Below the pieces are notes generated by a model that was given only the letters and a program-made list of their open reading frames with translations, was not told the DNA's origin and made no database searches. The translations under genes and the position numbers were made by a program. DNA of 35,734 nucleotides from Paracoccus sp. (in: a-proteobacteria). Lineage in GTDB: Bacteria; Pseudomonadota; Alphaproteobacteria; Rhodobacterales; Rhodobacteraceae. Positions 8,360 to 18,400 of this stretch are shown piece after piece. Position 1 is the stretch's first letter, and each line of letters starts with the position of its first letter. Location: NCBI GenBank assembly GCA_030538425.1, contig JAUNTZ010000028.1, forward strand, positions 1 through 35,734, given 5' to 3'.

Positions 8360-11300
8360 TGAGGGGGCGCGGCTGGAGATGGCTGGCCGGGCGCTTCTGC
8401 CTTGCACCACCGCCCAGATCAGCGCCAGCAGCGCGGCCCCGATCACCGCCGCCGCGAACCACAAAAACGCCGCGCCGCGCGATGCGGCCACCGGCAGCGC
8501 CTCGGGCAGCGCCAGCCCGATCGCGGGCAAAAAGCTGTGCGGGCCAAGCGTCACGACCATGGCCAGCCCGATCAGCACCACCGCCACCCGCAAGGGCAGG
8601 CGCAGTTCCGGCACACCAAAGGCACGGCGCAACGCCCGCCGGGCCGCCCCCAGATCGGCGCCGATCCCCAGAATCGCGGGCACGATCAGCAGCACAAGGA
8701 TCATCCCAAAGCCCAGCCCGTAAACCAGCGAGATCACCGTGGGCTTGAGAAACAGCGCCTGGGATGAGCGTTCGTAAAGCAGCGGCGCCAGCCCCAGAAC
8801 CGTGGTCGCCGTGGTCAGCAGCACCGCGCGAAAGCGGTCGCCCACCGCGTCGATCACCGCAGGGCGCAGCCCGCGGCTGGCCGAATATTCGTCGGCGGTC
8901 GAGATCAGCAGGATCGAGTCGTTCGTGATGATCCCCGCCATCCCGATCATGCCGACGACCGAAAACAGGGTCAGCGGGAGGCCCCAGATGTAATGCCCCC
9001 AGACCACGCCGATCAGCCCGAAGGGGATCACGACCATGACCGCCAGCGGGCGCGACCAGCTGGCAAAGATCCATGCCAGCGCCAGATAGATCCCGATCAT
9101 CGCCAGCCCGAAACCGAAGCCCGCGTCGGACAGAAAGGCGCGTTCCTGCTCTGACAGGCCGGTCATCGTGCCGTCCACGCCAAAATCGGCGGCGATGGCG
9201 GGCAGGATCTCATCTGTGATCAGCGCGTTGATCTCGGCCGCGCGGGCGGGATCGTCGCCCGAAAGATCGCCCGTCACGGTAATCTGGCGCAGCCCGTTCT
9301 CGCGCCGGATGGATGAAAAGCCCGCCTGCGTCTCAACCGTGACAATCGCGCCCAACGGCACCCATTGCCCCGAGGCCGCGCGCATCAGCATCGCGTCCAG
9401 AAAATCGTCGCGGCGCTGATCCTCGGGGAGTTCAACCCGGATCGTGGCGGTGCGGGTGCCCGCCGGAAAGCTGGCCGCCTCAATCCCGCCCAGACGCGCG
9501 CGGAGTTCCCGCGCGAGGCTGTCCTGGGTAAAGCCCAAAGCACGGCCTTGCGCGGTCAGATCCAGCAGCAATTCCTGCTTGTCGTAGGACATGCTGTCCT
9601 CAAGCGCCGAGACCTCGGGGAAGGCGGCCAGCCGCGATTTCAGCGCCTCGGACGCCTGTTTGAGCCGCCCCGCCTCGGCACCCGACAGCCGGATCGAGAT
9701 CGCGTCCCCGCCCGGCCCCGAGCGCCAGCCGCGAAAGCTGACCGTCTCCAGCCGGGGATGGGTCGGCACCGCCTGTTGCAGATCGGCGACGAACTGAAAG
9801 CTGGAATAGGGCCGCAGGTCGGGGTCGATCAGCTCAACCGTGATCGCGCCCAGCTGATGCGGCTCCAGCATGTCGGCGCCGGGCAGGGCGCGGCCCGAAT
9901 TGCCGCCGATCTCGGCAATCGCATAGGTCACGGGGTTGACGCCATATTCGGCCTCATACCGCGCGGCGGTGGTGCTGACCGCCTCTTGCAGGCTGCGCAT
10001 CATGGCCAGCGAATCCTCGCGCGTGGCGGTGGGCAGCATCGCGAAATTGCCGCTGACCGAGCCTTGCTCGGGCGAATCGAAGAACCGCCACGGCACCGCG
10101 CCGGTCATCAGCGTTGCCGCCGACCATGCCAGCGCCGCCAGCAGCGCCGCCATCACCGGATAGCGCAGCCGCAGCACCAGACCGGCCAGCGGACGCACCG
10201 CCCGCGCAATCACCCATTGCAGCCCGCGATTGACCACCCGCGAGGGCGCGTCATACCATTTGCCCTCACCCACATGGCGCAGCGCGCCCGCCATGTGATG
10301 CGGCAGGACCAGAAAACACTCAACCAGTGAGGCGGTCAGAACGACGATCACCACGCCCGGAATATCGCTGACCATCCGGCCAAAGCGCCCGCCCACCGCC
10401 ATCAGCCCGGCAAATGCGATGATCGTCGTCAGCGTCGAGGCCATCACCGGCGAGAACATCCGCACCGCCGCGTTCTCGGCGGCCACGACCGGCGGCTCAC
10501 CCAGCCTGCGGCGGCGGAAATCGGCATGTTCACCGACCACAATCGCATCATCCACGATGATCCCCAGCGTCAGGATCAGCGCAAAAAGTGAGATCATGTT
10601 CAGCGTCATGCCCAGCGCATACATTCCCGCCAGCGCCGCCAGCAGCGCCGCAGGGATCCCCGCCGCGACCCAAAAGGCGGTGCGCGCGTTCAGGAACAAA
10701 AACAGCAGCCCGACCACAAGGCAAAGCCCGATCACGGCATTGTCCAGCAGCAAGGCCAGCCGCGCCGAGATCTGTTCCGCCCGCGCCCGGATCATATCAA
10801 GGCCCACGCCCTGCGGCAGGGCCGGGCGCATCTCATCCAGCACCTGTTCGACCTGTCGCTGAATCCCGATTGCATCCCCCGCCGCCGAGCGTTCGATGCG
10901 CAGCACCACCGCCGGATTGTCGCCCACGAAATAGGCGCGGTTGCGGTCGGGCGGGACCATCTCGACCCGCGCGACATCGCCGATGCGCAGCACCGTGCCG
11001 TCGCCCAAAGCCCGCAGCGGCAGCGCCGCGACCGCCGCCGGGTCTCGCCCGCCGCTGCCGGTGCGGATGCGCGAACTGCCTGATGAGACCTCGCCCGCCG
11101 GCGTGCTGGCGGTGCCGGTGGCAATGGTTTGCGCGATCTCGGTCAGGGTCAGGTCGTGCCGGATCAGGCTGTCGGTGGGCACCTCGACGGTGATTTCCGG
11201 CGCGGCGATGCCCTGCACGGTGGCGCGGGTGATGCCCTGCGCGTAAAGCCTGCTGAGCATATCATCGGCGATCCGGCCCAGCTGATCGAGCCCAAGCGGG

Positions 11301-11743
11301 CCGTGGATCACCACATCGGCCACCCCGTCGCGCCAGGCGCCGCGGGTGATCTCGGGCGTCTCGGCACCGTCGGGCAGGTTGCCCGCCTGCGCGACGGCGG
11401 TTTCGGCATCGCTGAGTGCGCGGGCCATGTCCCAGCCGGGCTCAAACTCAAGCTGGATGCGGGCCGCGCCCTCGGTCGCGCGCGAACTCACCGCCGAGGC
11501 CCCCTCAACCGCCATCAGCGCCGGTTCCAGCACCGAGACGACCGACTGGTCCACATCCTCGGCCCCCGCCCCGTCCCAGCGCACCGAGACGGTGACGGTC
11601 TGGACCACTGTGTCGGGAAAATACTGCGCCCGCAGCCGTGGAAGCGCCATGAGCCCGGCCACCACCATCACCGCCAGAACCAGATTGGCCAGCGTGGCGT
11701 GGCGGGTGAAATAGCCCAATATGCCCGCGCGGCTTCTAACCAT
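8318..11743 (-). CDS. RND efflux transporter permease (AcrB-type superfamily)
   Basis: A 1141-residue inner-membrane proton antiporter. The N-terminal membrane segment (LANLVLAVMVVAGLMALP), a periplasmic porter loop, and TM4 with the proton-relay Asp pair in LGIIVDDAIVVGEH are visible, as is a second half with the same layout (FSVVGMIGMAGIITNDSILLI). The start at 11743 overlaps the membrane-fusion-protein gene by eight bases, so the two are translationally coupled. It is roughly 90 residues longer than AcrB. After the usual last helix there are two more hydrophobic stretches (VAVVLIGLAMVVTLG and FLWFAAAVIGAALLALIWAVV) and a Ser/Pro/Ala tail. No outer-membrane channel gene is present nearby. 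The substrate is unknown. Confidence 0.95.
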   Translation of the reverse strand: MVRSRAGILGYFTRHATLANLVLAVMVVAGLMALPRLRAQYFPDTVVQTVTVSVRWDGAGAEDVDQSVVSVLEPALMAVEGASAVSSRATEGAARIQLEFEPGWDMARALSDAETAVAQAGNLPDGAETPEITRGAWRDGVADVVIHGPLGLDQLGRIADDMLSRLYAQGITRATVQGIAAPEITVEVPTDSLIRHDLTLTEIAQTIATGTASTPAGEVSSGSSRIRTGSGGRDPAAVAALPLRALGDGTVLRIGDVARVEMVPPDRNRAYFVGDNPAVVLRIERSAAGDAIGIQRQVEQVLDEMRPALPQGVGLDMIRARAEQISARLALLLDNAVIGLCLVVGLLFLFLNARTAFWVAAGIPAALLAALAGMYALGMTLNMISLFALILTLGIIVDDAIVVGEHADFRRRRLGEPPVVAAENAAVRMFSPVMASTLTTIIAFAGLMAVGGRFGRMVSDIPGVVIVVLTASLVECFLVLPHHMAGALRHVGEGKWYDAPSRVVNRGLQWVIARAVRPLAGLVLRLRYPVMAALLAALAWSAATLMTGAVPWRFFDSPEQGSVSGNFAMLPTATREDSLAMMRSLQEAVSTTAARYEAEYGVNPVTYAIAEIGGNSGRALPGADMLEPHQLGAITVELIDPDLRPYSSFQFVADLQQAVPTHPRLETVSFRGWRSGPGGDAISIRLSGAEAGRLKQASEALKSRLAAFPEVSALEDSMSYDKQELLLDLTAQGRALGFTQDSLARELRARLGGIEAASFPAGTRTATIRVELPEDQRRDDFLDAMLMRAASGQWVPLGAIVTVETQAGFSSIRRENGLRQITVTGDLSGDDPARAAEINALITDEILPAIAADFGVDGTMTGLSEQERAFLSDAGFGFGLAMIGIYLALAWIFASWSRPLAVMVVIPFGLIGVVWGHYIWGLPLTLFSVVGMIGMAGIITNDSILLISTADEYSASRGLRPAVIDAVGDRFRAVLLTTATTVLGLAPLLYERSSQALFLKPTVISLVYGLGFGMILVLLIVPAILGIGADLGAARRALRRAFGVPELRLPLRVAVVLIGLAMVVTLGPHSFLPAIGLALPEALPVAASRGAAFLWFAAAVIGAALLALIWAVVQGRSARPAISSRAPSPHASPANSPPAPR

Positions 11744-13796
11744 CACCGCCCCGCAATGGCACCGCCTGCGCCCCGCCGGAGGAGGGGCGCGCGGCCTGCG
11801 GTGCAGAACTGGTGGCCTGCGGGGACGGATCGGAGTGGGGTGGAGCCGTGGCCGCCTGTGGTTGGGCGGGAGGCATGGCATCGGTTAAGGGCGCGCCTAC
11901 CGTCTGTGGCTGCACCGGAGGCTCTACGCTAGGAGGTGTCGCTGTGTCCGGCAGAGCCGCGCCCGCCTGTGTTTGGGCTGGGGGCACTGCGGTGTCGGGC
12001 AAGGCCGCGCCTCTCGTCTGCGGCTGCACTGGAAACGCTGCGGTGTCAGGTGTCGCACTGTCGGGCAGAGTTGCGCCCGCCGCCTGTGGCTGGGCGGGAG
12101 GCGCTGCGGTTTCAGCCGTCGCGGCATCGGGCAAGGGGGCGCGCGCTGTATTTGGCTGAGCGGGCCGTATGGCGGTGTCGGGAGTCGCGGTTTCGGGCAA
12201 GGCCGCGCCTGCCGTTTGTGGCTGCACTGGAGGCGCTGCGGTGGGAGGTGTTGCTGTGTCGGGCAGAGCCGCGCCCGCCTGTGGCTGGGCTGGGGGCGCT
12301 GCGGTGTCGGGAGTCGCGGTTTCGGGCAAAGCTGCGCCCGCCGCCTGTGGCTGGGCTTGTGGCGCTGTGGCGTCGGTTGTCGCCGTGTCGGACAAAGCCG
12401 CGCCCGCTGTATTTGGCTGGGCGGTAGGCGTCGCGGTGTCGGGCGATGGATTGGCCGTAGGCGTGGTGTCACCATCCGGTCGTGTCTCGCGCCGCACTGT
12501 TCCCCCTGTCTCGCGCTGGCGCCCGCTTGCCTCGGGGGCCGCGCCCGGCTCGCGGATGCGGATGCCGGCGCCAAGCTGGGGGCCGCGTTCGCTGACGATG
12601 CGGGCGCCGTCAAGTTCGCCCGCTGCGATCACCACATCGTCGCCCTGAAGCCGCAGCACCTCGACCGCCACCGCCGACAGCCGCCCCTCGGCATCCGCGA
12701 CCAGCACGGCGCCGTCGCCCCCGACCGCGCCAGCCGGGATCAGCGCTGCGTCATGCAGCACGGGTTCAACCACGCTGACGCGCACGAAATCGCCGGGGCG
12801 CAGCAGCCGCGCCTCGGGGCCGAGTGCCGCGTAAACCACCCGCCCCGCGCTGCCCTCGGCCACCGAGGCCGCCGAGCGGTCCAGCCGCGCCGGGATCGGC
12901 GCCGCGCCCGCGCCGGGGCTGAGCCACGCCTCAACCCCGTCGATCTGGCCGTCGCGGGTCAGCCGCGCGAACTGGTCCAGCGAGAGCGGCAAAGCCACCT
13001 CAAGCGCGTCGGGGTCGATGATGCGGGCCAGTTGCTCATTCGCGGAGACAAGCCCGCCCTCAATCGCCGCAACCGCCGTCACCGTCCCGGCAAAGCCCGC
13101 GCGGATCTCTGTGTCGGAGAGGGCGCGTTCCGCCTCGCGCAGCGCGATTTCCGCGCGCAGCACCGCCGATTCCGCAGCACCAACCGCGCTTTCGGCCTGC
13201 ACCAGAGCCGCGCGGCGCGACAGCACGGCCTGCCGCGCGGTCGATGCGGCAAGCGCCGCCGTCTCACGATCCGCCGAGGTGCCAAGCCCGCGATTGCCCA
13301 ATTCCTGCTGGCGCTGACTGGCCGCCTCACGCAGCCGGGCCTGTTCCTCGGCGGCGGCCAGATCGTCGCGGGCGATGTCCAGATGCGCCGCGCTGTCAGT
13401 GGCGTTCTGGCGCGCATCGGCAAGGGCCGCGCGTTGGGTGTCGCGGGCGGCCTCGGCGGTGGCGGGGTCCAGCCGGAACAGCACCTGCCCGGCGGCGACC
13501 TCGCCGCCCTCATACATTTCGGGGGCGATATAGACGATCTGCCCGCCGGTCCCAGCCCGCAATTCCAGCATTCGCCGCGACTGGACGGTGCCGTAAACCT
13601 CAAGCACGGGGGCCAGCGACTGCGCCTGAACGGTGGTCAGGGCGGCGGTATAGACCATTTCCTGCGCCTGCCGGGCGGGCCCGCCGCGGCCAGGATCTTG
13701 TGCGGCCTGCCAAAGCTGGAAACCGGCCAGCAGCAACAGGCCCACGGTCAGCGCGGTCACCACAAGGCCGGTCAGGATGCGGGCGAGAAAGTTCAT
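11736..13796 (-). CDS. RND periplasmic adaptor (membrane-fusion) protein with long repetitive C-terminal tail
   Basis: A 686-residue adaptor. Residues ~7-28 form an uncleaved membrane anchor. Residues ~55-110 and ~230-260 are the split lipoyl domain (IVYIAPEMYEGGEVAAGQVLFRL; IRAGFAGTVTAVA), flanking an Ala-rich coiled-coil hairpin (~115-225). Beta-barrel and membrane-proximal domains run to ~420. It joins the pump to an outer-membrane duct. Unusually, residues ~446-650 are about ten imperfect ~21-residue repeats (consensus AGAALPDTATPDTAAPPAQPQ, shortened in places), making the protein far longer than the usual 350-400 residues. The start at 13796 puts the anchor at the N-terminus. It follows the TRAP binding protein gene by 49 bases. 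Confidence 0.93.
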   Translation of the reverse strand: MNFLARILTGLVVTALTVGLLLLAGFQLWQAAQDPGRGGPARQAQEMVYTAALTTVQAQSLAPVLEVYGTVQSRRMLELRAGTGGQIVYIAPEMYEGGEVAAGQVLFRLDPATAEAARDTQRAALADARQNATDSAAHLDIARDDLAAAEEQARLREAASQRQQELGNRGLGTSADRETAALAASTARQAVLSRRAALVQAESAVGAAESAVLRAEIALREAERALSDTEIRAGFAGTVTAVAAIEGGLVSANEQLARIIDPDALEVALPLSLDQFARLTRDGQIDGVEAWLSPGAGAAPIPARLDRSAASVAEGSAGRVVYAALGPEARLLRPGDFVRVSVVEPVLHDAALIPAGAVGGDGAVLVADAEGRLSAVAVEVLRLQGDDVVIAAGELDGARIVSERGPQLGAGIRIREPGAAPEASGRQRETGGTVRRETRPDGDTTPTANPSPDTATPTAQPNTAGAALSDTATTDATAPQAQPQAAGAALPETATPDTAAPPAQPQAGAALPDTATPPTAAPPVQPQTAGAALPETATPDTAIRPAQPNTARAPLPDAATAETAAPPAQPQAAGATLPDSATPDTAAFPVQPQTRGAALPDTAVPPAQTQAGAALPDTATPPSVEPPVQPQTVGAPLTDAMPPAQPQAATAPPHSDPSPQATSSAPQAARPSSGGAQAVPLRGGDG
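11856..12407 (-). repeat. Tandem coding repeat array in the RND adaptor tail (~60-bp units)
   Basis: About nine to ten degenerate units, mostly 48-66 bp, encode Gly-Ala-Ala-Leu-Pro-(Asp/Glu)-Thr-Ala followed by Pro-rich Ala-Gln-Pro-Gln blocks. Unit length varies in multiples of three, so the frame is kept. Units differ at many positions, implying selection or age rather than a very recent expansion. Confidence 0.85.
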
Positions 13797-13845
13797 GCAA
13801 TCACCATATCGCAGCCGGTTTACAACAGGAAAGGGAAACGAAACC

Positions 13846-14868
13846 TTAACGGTCGTCGCGCGCCTCACCGATCAGGCGGCGGGCGTCGTCGAGCATCGCC
13901 TGCCCGTCAAGCCCGGCCCGATCCATCGCGCGGACCCAGTCCTCGCTGACCACGCCCGCCCGTTCGCGCCACCGCGCGGCCTCATCCTCAGGCAAGACGG
14001 TGACGATGGCACCCGCCGCGATCTGGGCGGCGCGAGTCTCTGCCTCGGTGCGGTCCCAGGTCTCACCCGCGAAGCGCGCCAAAGCCTCGCCCGAATGGGC
14101 GTCAAGCGCGGCGCGCAGATCATCGGGCAGCCGCGCATAGGCGTCGCGGTTCATCACCAAAGCCATGACCGAGCTTGCCAGCCCGCCGTTTTCCTGCCCG
14201 ATTTCAAGGTGATAGGGCGTCAGTTCCTCAATCCGCATGGCACCCGCCATTTCCCATGGCAGAATCGCCCCATCGATCACCCCGCTGGTCAGAGCCTGCG
14301 CGACCTCGGGCACGGGCATGCCCACGGCGGTGGCGCCCAGTTCGGCCAGCATGTCGGTCATGGCACGCGACGGCGCGCGGATCTTCAGCCCGGTCAGATC
14401 CTGCATCGAGGCCACCGGCCCCGCGCTGTGCAGCTTATAGGCCGAGGGCGCATGCAGCCCGATCACATGCACCGCCGCCAGTTCCTCGCCCAGATGCGCC
14501 TCGGCAAAGCGTTGCAGGGCGATGCTGGTCGTGGTCGCGTCCGAGCCCATGAAGGGCAGCTCAAACAGCTCGGCAATCGGGAACCGCCCCGGCGTATAGC
14601 CAAGCAGCGTCCATGAGATATCGACGACCCCGTCGCGGGCCTGATCAAACAGCTGCGGCGGGCGCCCGCCCAAGGTCATCGAGGGGTAAATCTCAATCGC
14701 GATGCGCCCGCCGGATTCCTGTTCGACGCGCTCGGCCCATGGGGCGAGAAACTCGGTATGGGTGGGCGTGGTCGCGCCCAGGAAATGGTGCAGGCGCAGC
14801 GTGACCTCCTGGGCAGAGGCGGGCAGCGCGGTCAGGCTCAGGGCTGCGGCCAGCAGGGCGTATCTCAT
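13846..14868 (-). CDS. TRAP transporter substrate-binding protein (DctP family)
   Basis: A 340-residue periplasmic solute receptor with a clear signal peptide (MRYALLAAALSLTALPASAQ). DctP hallmarks are LRLHHFLGATTPTHTEFLAPWAE, the RIAIEIYPSMTLGG strand, FELPFMGSD, and the ligand-clamping DLTGLKIRAPSRAMTDML with its conserved Arg. It would bind a carboxylate-type solute for uptake. No DctQ or DctM membrane subunit lies anywhere in the window, so it is an orphan. It sits in a same-strand run directly upstream of the RND adaptor. Ribosome site GGAGA precedes the ATG. Confidence 0.92.
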   Translation of the reverse strand: MRYALLAAALSLTALPASAQEVTLRLHHFLGATTPTHTEFLAPWAERVEQESGGRIAIEIYPSMTLGGRPPQLFDQARDGVVDISWTLLGYTPGRFPIAELFELPFMGSDATTTSIALQRFAEAHLGEELAAVHVIGLHAPSAYKLHSAGPVASMQDLTGLKIRAPSRAMTDMLAELGATAVGMPVPEVAQALTSGVIDGAILPWEMAGAMRIEELTPYHLEIGQENGGLASSVMALVMNRDAYARLPDDLRAALDAHSGEALARFAGETWDRTEAETRAAQIAAGAIVTVLPEDEAARWRERAGVVSEDWVRAMDRAGLDGQAMLDDARRLIGEARDDR

Positions 14869-14933
14869 CGGCGGGTCTCCGGCAGGGCAACAAGCATGCG
14901 CGTTATCGCAAACAGGGTGCGCCCGGCAAGCCG

Positions 14934-15248
14934 TCAGCGCATGAACCGCCGCCGCGCATCGCGGGCGATGCCGTGGCGGACCTCAAGCGCGGCGATCTGG
15001 GCCAAGGCGGCGCGGCGTTCCGGCCCGGATGCGGGCAGAGCGGCGCGGGCGGCCTCGATCTGGCGGGCGATGGTGAACTCAACCGGCACGGCGCCTGCAT
15101 CGGCCATGATGCGGTGGAGCACGTCCTCAGTCGTTTCGCGCAGGCGTTCGGGGTCCAGCGGGCGACCCTCACCGGGCAGGCCCTGCAATTCGCCCCGCGC
15201 AACAGCCTGCGCGGCGCGGCGTTCGGCGATCTGTTCGATCCAGTGCAT
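14934..15248 (-). CDS. DUF1992 (DnaJ-C28-like) domain protein
   Basis: A 104-residue protein with the DUF1992 pattern: start MHWIEQIAERRAAQAVARGE, the loop LQGLPGEGRPLDPE, and a helical remainder. The start at 15248 is preferred because homologues begin with a Met-x-Trp-Ile-type N-terminus and GGGGGCG lies just upstream. In-frame ATGs at 15260 and 15275 would add 4 or 9 residues. The function is unknown; the domain occurs in DNAJC28. It is co-oriented with valS upstream and the TRAP gene downstream. Confidence 0.85.
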   Translation of the reverse strand: MHWIEQIAERRAAQAVARGELQGLPGEGRPLDPERLRETTEDVLHRIMADAGAVPVEFTIARQIEAARAALPASGPERRAALAQIAALEVRHGIARDARRRFMR

Positions 15249-15325
15249 CAGCGCCCCCATTGTCGCGCGATCCATGCACGACCGGGCGCGGGCCGCAAAT
15301 CAAGACCATGTGTCTTTTGTCCGAC

Positions 15326-15351
15326 AAATATCCCCGCCGGAGGCACCTGCA
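15326..15351. repeat. Intergenic AAATATCC element, copy 1
   Basis: A 26-base element beginning AAATATCCCCGCCGG and ending GGCACCTGCA, lying between valS and the DUF1992 gene. It is repeated at 15437-15462 with a single base change. Elements with GAGGATATTT on one strand are common downstream of genes in Rhodobacteraceae as I recall. Confidence 0.75.
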
Positions 15352-15436
15352 CTCACCGGCAGAGTTTCGGTTGCATCCCCGCAAGCCTTGCCAAAGCGGC
15401 GCGCGGCTGGGTCAGTCTCCCGCGCTTTTCGCCCCG

Positions 15437-15462
15437 AAATATCCTCGCCGGAGGCACCTGCA
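15437..15462. repeat. Intergenic AAATATCC element, copy 2
   Basis: The second copy begins AAATATCCTCGCCGG, is 25/26 identical to the copy at 15326-15351, and lies 20 bases past the valS stop. The space between copies holds no gene I can support. Confidence 0.75.
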
Positions 15463-15481
15463 GGCGCCACCGGCAGCAGGA

Positions 15482-18400
15482 TCACATCGCCGCCAGCTGC
15501 GCCAGACCGGCGCGCAGCCGGGCGAGTTCGGCATCCAGATCGTCCAGCTTGGCGCGGGTTTCCTCGATCACCTCAAGCTCGGCATTCTCGACAAAGCGCG
15601 GGTTGTCGAGCCGCTTGCGCAGCCCGTCGGCATCCTTTGCCAGCTTGGCCTCAGCCTTTTGCAGCCGGGCGGTTTCGGCGCCTACGTCGATCACGTCGCC
15701 GATGGGCAGCGCGAAACTGGCCCCGCTGGCACCGACCTGCAAGCTACCGCGCCCGGCCTCACCGTCGCGGGGCGGGTTGGTGCGGGCCAGACGCTCGATC
15801 AGGGGCGCATTGCCGGCAAGGGCTTCGCGGGCGGCATCGTCCGCTTCGGTCACGATCAGGTCCAGCCGCGCGCCCGCAGGCACGCCCATCTGCGCGCGGG
15901 CCGAGCGGATATTCTCGATCACCGAGATCACCCAGTTCATCTGCCGGTCGGCATCCGCGTCGATCAGCTCGGCCCCATATTCGGGCCAGTCGCCATGCAC
16001 CAGCATCTTGGCGCGGTCTCCGGTCAGGCGCCAAAGCTCTTCGGTCACGAAGGGCATGATCGGGTGCAGCAGGGTATAGCACTGATCCAGAACCCAGCCC
16101 ATCGTCGCGCGGGTCTCATCGGCATGTTCGCCGTCAAACAGGGGCTTGGCGAATTCGACATACCAGTCGCAGACCTTGCCCCAGACAAAGGCGTAAAGCC
16201 CGTTCGCAGCGTCGTTAAAGCGGTAGGCGCTCAGCGCCTCATCGGTGGCCTGCCGGATGCGGGCGACCTCGCCGATGATCCAGCGGTTGGTGACATGGGC
16301 GGGCGCGGGCCGGTCGCCGCCACCGCGCACGCCGTTCATTTCGGCAAAGCGGGTCGCGTTCCACAGCTTGGTCACGAAATTGCGGTTCGCCTCGACATGT
16401 TTCGGCCCCAGCTTCGGGTCGCGCCCCATCGCCGCCATCGAGGTCAGCGTGAACCGCAGCGGGTCCGCGCCGAACTGGTCGATCAGCGTCAGCGGGTCGA
16501 TCACATTGCCCTTGGACTTGGACATTTTCGCGCCCTTTTCGTCGCGCACAAGCCCGTGGACATAGACGGTGTGAAAGGGAATTTCGCCCACCACGGCAAG
16601 CTGCATCATCATCATCCGGGCGACCCAGAAAAAGATGATGTCAAAGCCGGTAATCAGCACATCGGTCGGGAAATACTTGCGCAATTCCTCAGTATCCTGA
16701 GGCCAGCCCATCGTGCCAATCGGCCAGAGGCCCGAGGAAAACCAGGTGTCCAGCACGTCCGGGTCGCGCCAGAGCGGATAGACGATGGCGCCCGGATCGC
16801 CCGAGACCTGATATTCGGCCAGGCCGGCGGCGAAAGCGCGCACCGCCTCGTCGCGATCCGCGACCTCGATCACCCGCGCGCCCGAGATCGGCGCGGGCTG
16901 CGCGCCCAGCTCATCCGCGAACAGGCCCTGCACACCCGCGAAATCGGGGGCGCAGCGGTGGATCTCACCGGGGCGGACCAGCCGGTCTTCGTTCAGCAGG
17001 CGGAACATCTCGGCCGGGTCGACCTGCCCGTCGCCCTCATCGTCGCGATAGCTGCCACCCTCCAGATCAAGGCCATACCAGACCGGGATCTGATGTCCCC
17101 ACCACAATTGACGCGAGATCGTCCACGGCTCGATATTTTCCAGCCAGTGGAAATACACTTTCTCATGCTGTTCGGGCAGGATGCGGGTCCGGCCCTCGCG
17201 CACGGCCTCAAGCGCGGGGCCGACGATCTTCCTTGTATCCACGAACCACTGATCGGTCAGCATCGGCTCAATCACTACGCCCGAGCGGTCACCAAAGGGC
17301 TGCATGATCGGCTTGGAATCGACCAGCGGGCGGCGTTCGAGATGCTCGGCCCCGGTTTCCTTGTCGATGGATTTGTGCAGGAAGGTGACGGCCAGCCCCT
17401 CAGCCGTGATCTCATCGACCACCACGGCGCGGGCATCCATGCGGTCAAGGCCCCGCAATTCGTCCGGCACAAGGTTCACGTTCGAGACGTCGCCCACATC
17501 CTCACCCCGCGCCGCGCGGGTCGCGATGGCGGCGGATTCGGCGTAAGGCAGCCCGTCCTCGCGCATCCGCGCCCGCCCGTCCATCAGCGCGTAAAGCGGA
17601 ATATTGTTGCGGATCGCCACGGCGTAGTCGTTGAAATCATGCGCTCCGGTGATCTTGACCGCGCCCGAGCCGAAATCGGGGTCCGGGTATTCATCGGTGA
17701 TGATCGGGATCAGGCGGCGGTGTTCCTTGGGGCCAACCGGAATCTCGACCAGCTTGCCCACGATGGGCGCATAGCGCGCATCATCGGGGTGAACCGCCAC
17801 CGCGCCATCGCCCAGCATGGTTTCGGGCCGGGTCGTCGCGATGCTGATATAATCGCGGGTCTCGCGCAGGGTCACGTTGCCGTCCACGTCGCGTTCCACA
17901 TATTCATAGGTTTCGCCACCGGCCAGCGGGTATTTGAAATGCCACATATGGCCCGCGACCTCGCGGTTCTCGACCTCAAGATCGGAAATCGCGGTCTCGA
18001 AATGCGGGTCCCAGTTCACCAGCCGCTTGCCGCGATAGATGATGCCCTTGTTATACAGATCGACAAAGACGCGGATCACGGCGTCGTGGAAATTGCCCTC
18101 TTCGCCCGCAGGCGCGTTCGGGGCGCCCGACATGGTGAACGCATTGCGCGACCAGTCGCAGGAGGCGCCAAGCCGCTTGAGCTGTTCGATGATCGTGCCG
18201 CCGGATTCGGCCTTCCATTTCCAGATCTCGGCCTCGAAATCGCGACGGTCCCATGCGGCGCGGGCGGGCTTGCCTTCGGCTTGCAGCTTGCGTTCTACGA
18301 CCATCTGCGTGGCGATGCCCGCATGGTCCTGCCCCGGCTGCCACAGCACGTCAAAGCCGCGCATCCGGTGCCAGCGGACGAGGATATCTTGCAGCGTGTT

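Noticed and set aside
11856-12407. CRISPR-like array
   Set aside because: The units are contiguous, degenerate and in frame within a protein, with no unique spacers.
11812-12648. Open plus-strand frames over the adaptor repeat array (Gly/Cys/Ala-rich)
   Set aside because: They arise from the repeat composition; the minus-strand adaptor is continuous with conserved domains.
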